A stretch of DNA of 64,000 nt from Tritrichomonas musculus (Eukaryota; Parabasalia; Tritrichomonadida; Tritrichomonadidae), in assembly GCA_039105265.1 (NCBI GenBank), contig JAPFFF010000030.1:930001-994000 (forward strand), written 5' to 3'. Positions 53,598 through 62,800 of the stretch are shown in pieces. The translations under genes were made by a program, and so were the position numbers. The stretch's first letter is position 1; every line of letters begins with the position of its first letter. A model generated the notes under the pieces. The model was not told where the DNA came from. It ran no database searches and worked only from the letters and a program-made list of their open reading frames with translations.

Positions 53598-54169
53598 ATT
53601 TATTAATTGAATTTTTTGTGAATATTTGCTTTAAAAATTATTTAATAAGATTTTCTCAATTTTTTCTGAGAATAAAAAAATATAAATATATTCATGAATA
53701 ATCGTGTTTTTGAAATTTAACAAGGAAATAATACCATACATTTAAATATTTCTATAATAATAAAATATTTTCAATACTTAATGATTAATTGTAAAAATTC
53801 TAATATTGATGTTTAATCTAATAATGTTAAATATTTTAATAGAAAACACTATATTTATAGAATAGTAAAGGAAATATTTATTTCAATAACTTAAATTACG
53901 AAAGTATTATAAAAAAATCTAATAATTTCAAAAATGGTATATTATTCCAATTTAAACAACCATGCTACTTTCAGTCAATATTCAACTATCAATCAGTTAT
54001 GATTCCTTATCAATGTTTAAAGGTTTTTATTATATATATCTGAAATTTGAAGATATAATGCTTTTTTATCACCTTTTATAGTCAAATTGATGATTTTTTA
54101 GTCAAAACCTTGGAAAATAAACGTATTTTTACAACGATATCGAATTGTTAAGTGTTTGTGAAAAGCCTT

Positions 54170-55126
54170 TCACAAAGCCATCAACGACTCTGTAAGGTGG
54201 TGTGGATGCATGAAATGCTGAACACCCCTTACCATACACCACTGAAATTGAAGTGGAATTAAAAAGGTAAAAAATTAATTTTTGAAATTTCAGAATCATT
54301 CGATCAAACTAGCACTAAAATCATTTGGTCTTTTGACCACTCTCTGGCAAGTATTGCCAGTAAAAATGTTGCTTATAGAATTAGTTGGAGAATTAGAGCA
54401 TATATCTCCATTATAAAATGGAATGATCCATTATAGATCCACACGATCTTCGAATATTTTCAATTAGAAGTACCCGAAAATGTAATATCTAAAAATAAGA
54501 AAAGAAAAAAGAAAAGCTTCAAACATTCGATCAGATGATTAAAAAAAGATCAGAACAACAAAAAGAAAAATGAGCAGCAACAGATCTTGCACAATTTCAA
54601 ACCTAATGACAAGCTAATTCATAGTTACGAAAATGGCGAACAAATAAGAGATGATGCATATATTCAAGAGAAAAACAAGCCAAGAAGCAAATTTTCAAAA
54701 GTACAAACATGAATATTAGATGGTATTTCAGCCTAAGCTACAGAAGACAAGCCTTTTGTTCCATTAAACAAAATTCAGACGAAAATTTTATTAAAGAAAT
54801 GCTTCCTAATGCAGAAATCTATTTCGACCCCAATCAATATGGTAAAAAAATGAAAAAAAAGTATAAAAAAGTTCTTAGTTCAAAAACAAAATAAAATTTT
54901 GAAAAAACTTTCAGAAAGAATTGAGAAGTTTTATGATATTTTGCTCCACAACCGTTAAACTACATTCGAAGAAAAGAAACAAAAATGGGAAAAGTTACTA
55001 CAACATTTGTTCATTTTTTTAGATATTAGAAGAACTTATTGACGAATATATAGATACATTAGATGATGTCTTGCCGTGTAATGGAACAAATATTATAGAA
55101 TCATTTAACCTTTATATAAAATTTTT

Positions 55127-55175
<49 letters not shown>

Positions 55176-55330
55176 AATGGCATCTTTCATAGCGAGTTCG
55201 ATGCTACATCTCAAAAAACAAATGGAATTCGCGAATGGAACTTGAACTTCCAAAAGAGGTGATTGAATACGAAGAGAGAATAAACAGACTAAAAGGCAAA
55301 AGAAAAGAGATTGAGTCAACAAATGAATAG
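54170..55330 (+). pseudogene. Decayed DDE-type transposase gene
   Basis: A chain of frame fragments in one direction. Stretches around 54230-54435 (FEISESFDQTSTKIIWSFDH, then YRISWRIRAYISIIKW), 54450-54710 (Lys/Asn/Gln-rich), 54709-54894 (ENFIKEMLPNAEIYFDP), 54905-55010 (KLSERIEKFYDILLHNR, then TFEEKKQKWEKLLQHL) and 55030-55257 (LEELIDEYIDTLDDVLPCNG, then TNIIESFNLYIKFLAKK) are followed by a frameshift into ELPKEVIEYEERINRLKGKR. The TNxxESFN block followed by K-W-x-F and an N-G-x-x-x-W segment is typical of the C-terminal part of several eukaryotic DDE transposases (MULE or IS1-like type). At least four stops or frameshifts and a poly(A) run break it. Confidence 0.6.
55130..55172. repeat. Poly(A) tract of 43
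   Basis: An uninterrupted run of 43 A inside the decayed transposase frame, at a natural Lys-Lys site of the protein. Confidence 0.95.
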
Positions 55331-55448
55331 TTACTATAATAGCTCCTTGATACAATACTTTTCTTTGCAATATCAGAAACTTCTTTTGATTGTAGTAGTT
55401 TTTTGGCTTAGGAGTGATTTTCATTAATGGGACACTTTTTCCTTCTAG

Positions 55449-55545
55449 TCTGTGGTCTACTTAGGCGTCCAGTTAAGAAGAGTTCAGAGCCCGCTAGCCC
55501 TGAGTTTAGGCTCATTTATGGCCTCGGAGCCTACCGTATACTACT
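55449..55545. other. GC-rich hairpin island
   Basis: About 97 bases at roughly 50% GC in strongly AT-rich surroundings. It contains TAGGCTC (55507-55513) paired with GAGCCTA (55527-55533) and further GAGCCC/GGCTC words. No protein frame. It could be a structured RNA, a SINE-like insert or an element end. Confidence 0.5.
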
Positions 55546-55560
55546 AAACTAAATAAAATT

Positions 55561-55758
55561 GAATTTAAGTTATACTATGAACAAATACCAGATGAAGTTG
55601 ATAATCCAATAATTGAAAATTGCATGGAGGAGGAAGAAGAAGAATTTGAAGAGGAGGAGAGCCAATTTGATATACTTAAAGAAACTGATGAACAAATTGC
55701 GGAAAATGATATTGAAATCAACGAAGACGAAGATATTGAAATCAATAAAAACAACTAA
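55561..55758 (+). pseudogene. Acidic open frame 3' of the transposase relic
   Basis: An open frame of 65 codons reads YYEQIPDEVDNPIIENCMEE followed by a highly acidic tail with a repeated DIEIN motif. The only early ATG is at 55624. It may be the acidic C-terminus of the same element's protein or a separate relic. It ends in a short CTAACA tandem. Confidence 0.4.
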
Positions 55759-56270
55759 CACTAACACTAACAACTAACAAATATTTTTATATAATAGACA
55801 TTTATGTTTAGTATTGTCCGATATGCGCCGTCTATTTGAAAGTTCATATCAATTAAGATCAAATCTATTCAAGAATTCGTATACTATATCAGACATCATA
55901 AATTTCCAACTTCTCCGATATTTCCAACACCAGAGCTGCAACCATCTGCTAAAACATTACATTACATTTTCGCCCCATTAAATTCGTATCAATAAGATTG
56001 TACTTGAGGTTACTATTTAAATTCTCGAATTGAGATGTATGCTAATTTATTAAAATCTTTTTTTAATATCAATATTCACTTAATAAATATTATTAAATTA
56101 TTATATATCATATAAAAACATATTAAATATAAATTAAAATAAAGATATATATAGAGAAAAATTGAATGATAAATAAACGAAAATTGTTTATTAAACGTTT
56201 TTTTCCTCAATATTTTTGAATGTCTTTGAATAAAAAAAGATACGTTTATTTCTGAATGAAGTGTTCATAA
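55759..56270. other. Spacer
   Basis: Low-complexity spacer with no supported gene. A TCATAA initiator-like motif lies at 56265-56270, directly before the next ATG. Confidence 0.4.
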
Positions 56271-56636
56271 ATGTTGAATTCAACAAAATATCCTTGCGAC
56301 CGAAGGAATGCTCTTGATCTTCCTTACAAACCAGGTATAGATTATCTATATCGACCTTTTTACCAACCCAACATGGATTATGTATACAAGCCAACCGATC
56401 ATCCTGGTCTTGACTATTTATATAAGCCAAAAGATCCAGAACATTTTGGTTTCCTATATGAACCAATTCCTGATTATTTAGTCCCTGATAGGCCTCCTTA
56501 TCGTCCATTTCGTGAATCTGATTTTCAAAAATATTCAGTACACTCACATTCACACCATCATTCTCATTCACATTGCAAAAGCTGCACTAAACAACCAAAT
56601 TGCACGGCCGATTTAACAGCTGATAAGCCCATTTAA
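56271..56636 (+). CDS. Small Tyr/Pro-repeat protein with a His-rich tail
   Basis: 121 residues from the ATG at 56271. Five imperfect repeats of 10-15 residues carry a D-Y-L/V-Y-x-P core (GIDYLYRPFYQPN, MDYVYKPTDHPG, LDYLYKPKDPEH), then a Pro/Arg segment and HSHSHHHSHSHC followed by several Cys. There is no signal peptide or membrane helix. The His/Cys tail could bind zinc or other metals. Base composition is well above the spacer and the repeats favour this strand over a 126-codon frame on the opposite strand. No known family recognised. Confidence 0.7.
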   Translation: MLNSTKYPCDRRNALDLPYKPGIDYLYRPFYQPNMDYVYKPTDHPGLDYLYKPKDPEHFGFLYEPIPDYLVPDRPPYRPFRESDFQKYSVHSHSHHHSHSHCKSCTKQPNCTADLTADKPI

Positions 56637-57191
56637 CATCCAATTTCGTATTGTATTTGAAAAATCTTGAATAAAGCAAATTTGAACAAATTTGAATTTA
56701 ATTATTCAAATAAATAATATAATGTATTGATGTTTGCTTTAAGACTAAAATTAAAAAAAAAAAAAAAACATTTTTTTTTATGTAATATTTGAGATTAAAT
56801 AACGATCATATATTTATCAAAAAGTTTAATTAAAAAAATTTGATATTAAAAACTGAGAAAAATAAATCTAGATCTCTGAAACAGATCTCGAGAATCAGTG
56901 CATATTTATTTATCGATATCAGAAAGTTAATCAATTATCAATCTCGAGAATCGGAGAAAAACAAGCCTAATACTAAGTATGATTTTATAATAATTCAAAA
57001 AGTTTCATTTAAAGATAATTATGAATAAAGATATATTAATATTTAATTTTGTATTAAAATAATATATTTTATTAAAAAATACTTAAAAATTTGCGAATTC
57101 GCATATCTTTAAAGATAAGATATTTATTAATTTAATCCAAGTAATTTAGGTTTTATTATGGTAGTAATAATCTAATATCATTATTAGTCAA
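56637..57191. other. Spacer 3' of Myb gene D
   Basis: No gene. AGATCTCGAGAATC near 56883 and ATCTCGAGAATCGGAG near 56940 form a local direct repeat. The last 85 bases match the 3' flanks of the other Myb copies. Confidence 0.5.
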
Positions 57192-57947
57192 TTAAATATA
57201 TTCATCATCAGAAAAAAAATCTAATACGTCTAAATTAAGATTAGAAACTTGGTCCGAACTAAAAAAAATTTGTTCTTTTCCTTCAGATTTGTTATTTATT
57301 GCCTTATTTGAATCTGATTTGTTTGCATTTGGTTCATCGTTTTCTACTGATTTTGGATTTTGATTATCATTTTTCTCTTTGGTTGCGTTAAGGAAATCTT
57401 TTTCTTTGTTATTTTTGCGATGTATAAAGGAACTCCATCGGTTTTTAATACTATTAGCACTTCGATTTGGAAAATGATTTTTGATGACTGACCATTTTGG
57501 TCCTTTCTCTTGAAATAACTGTTTTAATAACTCATCCTCTTCTTTCGTCCATTCTCCTTGAAAAACACCTGGAACCAAATAGTTTATATATCGATCTCTA
57601 CATTGTTTTGCTGTTCTTCCTTCCATGAAACTTGAAATTTCAAGCCAACTTTTTGCGCCCAAACGACCAACCAACTCTTGTAGCTTCTTATCTTCATCTG
57701 ATGAAAAAAATTGTCTTGGACGTTTTTTCTTTTTAATGGAAGGTATTGTAATATTTGCATCAATACAAGCTTGACAATTAATAGTATGAACATTATTTAT
57801 AGATCCAAAAGGATTTATTGTAATTTCTAATTGAAGAGGAACATTAAAAGTTATACAATTTGAAGTATTATCATAATCATTTAGAATTCCGGGATGATTC
57901 AATTGATGAACTGTAACATTAACACGAACATTCTTTAGATTATCCAT
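57192..57947 (-). CDS. R2R3-Myb DNA-binding protein, copy D
   Basis: 251 residues from the ATG at 57945-57947. Same architecture and conserved DFFSDDEYI tail as the other copies, two residues shorter in the linker (SNKAINNKSEG). R2R3 residues are identical to copy A apart from FFSSDE and matching C-type silent sites. CAGTTG is present 17-22 bases upstream on the minus strand as in A and B. Further upstream sequence matches that of B to about 58420. Confidence 0.93.
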   Translation of the reverse strand: MDNLKNVRVNVTVHQLNHPGILNDYDNTSNCITFNVPLQLEITINPFGSINNVHTINCQACIDANITIPSIKKKKRPRQFFSSDEDKKLQELVGRLGAKSWLEISSFMEGRTAKQCRDRYINYLVPGVFQGEWTKEEDELLKQLFQEKGPKWSVIKNHFPNRSANSIKNRWSSFIHRKNNKEKDFLNATKEKNDNQNPKSVENDEPNANKSDSNKAINNKSEGKEQIFFSSDQVSNLNLDVLDFFSDDEYI

Positions 57948-57963
57948 TCTATACCTCCTTGCT

Positions 57964-57969
57964 CAACTG
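57964..57969 (-). promoter_or_regulatory. CAGTTG Myb-type site in the Myb D leader
   Basis: The same hexamer and position as in copies A and B although the flanking bases have diverged, which hints at selection. Binding not shown. Confidence 0.4.
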
Positions 57970-58034
57970 TTTTTGTACCACTAAAAAATTAACTGATTAA
58001 AAATTGAATAGTTTTCACTTATTTAAAAAATAAA

Positions 58035-58150
58035 TGAAGTAGCTTTTTGAAAGGCGTAACCTTCAAAAAGCTACTTCAATTTATGTTTAATTATCTGTTT
58101 TATAACTTTTTGAGTATTTTACAAAACTCAAAAAGGATACCTAGATAATT
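58035..58150. repeat. Two hairpins upstream of Myb D
   Basis: TGAAGTAGCTTTTTGAAAGG (58035-58054) pairs with CCTTCAAAAAGCTACTTCA (58060-58078), 19 bp with one bulged A. A second pair, ATTATCT..AACTTTTTGAGT and ACTCAAAAAGGATACCTAGATAAT in part, follows at about 58090-58150. Confidence 0.8.
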
Positions 58151-59804
58151 GAAAATAAGAAAAAATTTGAATTGAATTGAATTCCATTGAAATTCAATTC
58201 TATTGAAAAAATGGTTATAATTTTTTGACTTTTATAACTTTTTTTCTTAACTGAAAGGAGAAAGAATTAATTGATTTTTTGTTCGTTTAGAAATTGTGAC
58301 AAATCATATTTTTAGCTCTTTATTTATATGAATTAGCATAAACAAATAAAAAAGCAACAAAGAAAATCTTGGGGAATACTTTTTAAATTGAAATATTGAT
58401 TGAGATGATGGTTTTATGTTTCATTGAAATCTATTCGAAAATATAAAAATAAAATAGGCTTTCTTTCTAAAGAGGGTAATTTAGGTGAAATTATATTCTA
58501 ACCGTTGAAAATCATTCAAAAGTTTGCTTATTTTTTGAAATAAATGGCATTCAACATATGATTCGTTAATACTGCTGCCCCAATTTAACAGAACGTCAAA
58601 ACAGAAAGAAAGAAACATGTATTATAAAAAATATGTGAATATAAACACTAAATGAAAAATCATTACATATTAAGATCTCAAGATTTTTGGCTGAAGAACT
58701 CAAAAAAAATAATTCTATCATTGAATTGAAAATTTTGTATTTGATAAATCAAAATAATGTCTAGAATATGACGAATAATAATAGTAAAAAATAATTATTG
58801 AAAATTTTGTGTATTCTATAGAGTATCGTAAAACCGAAAAAAAGGCCAAAATAATGATAGTGAAGGTTAAATCAAATTGAAGGATATTTATACAATAATT
58901 TTGAATGATGGGTATTTGAATTAGGATTCCATGAAAACCTGTAGACACCTGAAAAACCTGTAAACCAAACTTTTTCATAGATTGAATTCTCATACAATAT
59001 TAATATGAATATCTTTGCTTTTATCTAGATAAGTATAAATATTTATAATAATATTAGAATATTTTTAATATATTGATATAAATTGATTTATGTGATTAAT
59101 AGCATTATATATTTATTACAAATTATGCTAATTGTTAATTATATTTGAAACGAAAACTTAATTATGGTCAAATATCTTTTGTTTTTGACCTTTTCGATGA
59201 TAATGTATACATATTAATTCAAATAAAATAAATGAGTTCTTTGGGATTTACAAGGCACTCTATTTAGAAATCTTAAGATTCATGTAAAGTATTCAATTCT
59301 AATTCTTTCCTATTTTAGAAATTTTTTTTTTGCACTACTCAATATAATATAATACTGTATTGGTATCATTATAGCTAGTATAATGCAAATTTACATTAAT
59401 ATTGAATTCCTTCTTCTAATATTATGCCTTTGATCATAATTATCTTCTCAATTTAATTCAAATATAACAACTTCTTCTAATATTATTTATATAATTGTGA
59501 TCCAAATATTCAAATTTTAAAAAAGGGAGCAAATAGATATTGTGATACTAACATATTCAAAAAAACTAATTTTAACCCAACAACTACAACAACAACAAAA
59601 ACATATAAGCGGTAATAGTTATAAATTTATAAGCAAAATTTTTTAATGCAAAGTAGATGTTAAGATATCATATAATAAATTGGACCATTTATTATTAATA
59701 AAATTAGCGGAAATCTATTTAAAAAGTTTTATATTCATTAAATTTGAAAGTTTTTATTTTCAACTTTTTCTTAGTATTATTTGAATTTTATTTTTTGATT
59801 TTTC
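58151..59804. other. Spacer between Myb D and the VPS13-like gene
   Basis: 58190-58420 is homologous to the region upstream of Myb B. The rest is AT-rich without a supported gene. Confidence 0.5.
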
Positions 59805-62800
59805 ATGCCTTCGATATTTGAAAAAATAGCATTAAAGGTGATTTCATATTACCTTGATAATTACATTAATCCAATTCAAGGCTCACAAATCAAATTAGCC
59901 CTAATAACTGGAAAAGCCGAATTAAATAATGTATCAATCAAATCCACAGCATTATCTATACATCATTTACCATTTACCGTAACAAGTGGAATAATTCAAT
60001 CAATCAAGCTCCATTTCCCATGGCAATCATTGAAAAGTAAACCATGCATTATCGAGATCGATGGAATCCACATAATTGCCCATTTTACAAAAGATGTTAA
60101 ACTTAAATCCGAGATAGAAATCAAAGAAAATGTTTTAAAAGATTTAGAAGAAGCAGGTTTAGGTGATGAAAAAGTTAAAAGTGTTTTATTTCAAGGTACG
60201 ATTTCACAAATTATTTCAAATATCATTATTCATGTTAAAAACATACATATTCGTGTAGAAATCGATACACCTGATCCTAAAATTTATTATGCAATCGGAC
60301 TTATGTGTGACCAAATTGAATGCTTTACAATAAACGAAAACAGAACTCAAACTTTTATCCAGCCAGATGCGAATTTGAGAAAAAGAATTGTAATTCAAGG
60401 TTTTTCGATTTACGCAGATCCAGAACCAGAGTTTATTGAAGCCCCGACAACTGAAGAAAAAGTTGAAGAATATCTGAATTTGAGATATGATGAAAAACAT
60501 GATTTTATTTTGGATTCTTTTTCATTCTCCTCTGATTATATCATTACAAAGAAGCAGTTTCAAACTTATTCAAACATGGCCAATCAAATTGATCAAATCT
60601 ATTTTAAATTAAATCAAAAACAAATGACGGTTTTTGGTGAATATTCATCCCAGTATAAATTGTTTCAATTACGTCAAAAATATTCACTTTTGGGCCGTCC
60701 TAACACTTTGCCAATCGGTGAAGTTGAAACGGAAAAAGAGAAAATAATTGCTCTAAATTGGTGGAAGTTTATCCATAAGTGCACAATTGAAAAAAGATAT
60801 CCAAATAGAATAAATATTCAAGAGTCAATTCTCATCTTGAAGACAAGAACAGAATATTACAACATATGGAAGATTCAGCAATCAATGAGCATTCAAGATT
60901 TCAAGAAAAATTCAAAATATAAAGAACTCAAGGCAATTGAAAGAAAGCTTCCTTTAAACGCAATTTTATTTTTACGAAATTATTCCAATTATAGAATCAA
61001 CAAAGAAAAAGAGGATGACTCAAAAATTGTTGTTGATAAAAGTGATTTAGAAATGCTAACAAACACAAGTGTATTTGAATCATCAATTGACATTTCACTT
61101 TTAATTAATAAAATCAAAGTTAAAATTTATGAATTATCAAACGATGCAAAGCCAATTCTAAATTTTGCTGCATTTGAATTAGAAAGTAAGTTCATTAAAT
61201 CATTTGATAAATCATTTGGTTTTTCATTAAATTGCAAATCAATGAAAATTTATGCAAAAGAAAAAGTCATTTTTCAACAAGATTCAATCGATCGATCCTC
61301 AATTGAAATCAATTTTAAATCTTTGCCAAACACAAAAGAAGAACATGTCGATATCATAGCTTCAGCACCATTTATTAACGTTGACTTGAAATTTTTATAT
61401 GGACTAAAAACTATGCTTTATGATAATGGATTCAATAAGTGCCCTTCATCTAGCTATTTTACGTTCACTAGAACATTTGCTGATGTAATAGCTGAAGAAG
61501 CAAATAAATACACACCATACATTATTCGAAAGGGACAATATTCTGATGTAATATTGCAGAAGAAATGTGATGAATTTCCATTTATAAAGTTAAAAATGAA
61601 GTTACTTTCACCAACAGTTCAAATCCAAGGTGCCAAATTGTCATTCAAAATGAAAGAAATCAATTTTGAATCATTCCCAATTCATGAAAGATTTGCTGAT
61701 AAAGTGGAATCATTGTATATTAATTATTTGCTTAAATGCATTGATTTCACAATTGGATTTGGTGATTACGAGATATTAAGGCCTGTTACAATTGATTTTA
61801 ATATTGGCTTAATCATTTTCCCTGTTGAATGGCTAGATAAGTTCCGAATTGCATTAAATATCTCATCAATTGATGTCGTTTTTAATAAAGAAACATACCG
61901 TGAAATTGTTTCAGGATTAACTCAACTGCTGAAGTTTTCACAAGAGTTTGAGCAAAATAAAGGTGAGAAAGTATTGGCACAAAAAACTGAAAAATCAAAG
62001 CAAAATAATCGTAACATTGATATTAAAGACATGGAAAAACTTTCAGCAAATTATGCAACAAAAGTGTCGATTCTATTTAAAAGCATATCATTAGAACTTG
62101 TAACTGTTGGAATATTTGATATTGTTAACTTTGAAACACAAATTATTGTAAGTTCAAATGGATTGGGACTCAATCTTCGTATAGAAAACATCATTTGCAA
62201 TTCAATTGAAAACAAATATATTTTCTTTGATATAAATAAGATCGAGTCCAACGATCATTTTCTTAAAGAAAACAATGCAATTGTTTGCCAGTATACATTA
62301 TTTTTTGATAAAGCAATGAAATTGAACATGTCCATTAATTCGCCTTCAATAATTATTGATTTTGGCTGGTTGGAAACAACTCTAGATTTTTTCAAAAGTG
62401 CTGATATTAAAGCATTGATGTGCATGCGCCAAAACAGCCAAAAACAACAACAACCAAATAAAACAGATATAAACATTATCGAATCTGTAATGACAAATTC
62501 AATTGAATTCCAATTACTTAAGCCTACATTCAAAGTTATTCTTCCAGCAATTAATAAATTAAAAGATGATGTTGAACTTACATTAAAGTTAGATTATATT
62601 TCCTTCGGTGAAATTGAAAGCCAGTCAACTGAAAAGCAATACTTGTTGAAAATGCCAATTTTCCGTTTTGAATGGAAAAAACGATTAACAGCAACAATTA
62701 ATAATTTTTCTATTTTGATAGGTAAGTCGATTTCTTTATTTTGTGATGGATTATCTATTTTCGACATTGTTGAAGATAAAAAAAATATTGAATTAATACC

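Noticed and set aside
55125-55424. 99-codon minus frame with a long Phe run
   Set aside because: The Phe run is the complement of the 43-base poly(A); it is antisense to the transposase relic.
55753-55780. CTAACACTAACACTAAC run resembling the trichomonad intron 3' motif
   Set aside because: It lacks the full ACTAACACACAG and any matching 5' splice site; a simple tandem repeat explains it.
56191-56571. 126-codon minus-strand frame
   Set aside because: It is antisense to the DYLYKP-repeat protein, whose repeats and initiator support the plus strand.
57948-57960. AAGGAGG before the Myb D start, resembling a bacterial ribosome site
   Set aside because: Eukaryotic nuclear gene; the sequence is absent in the other Myb copies and is taken as coincidence.
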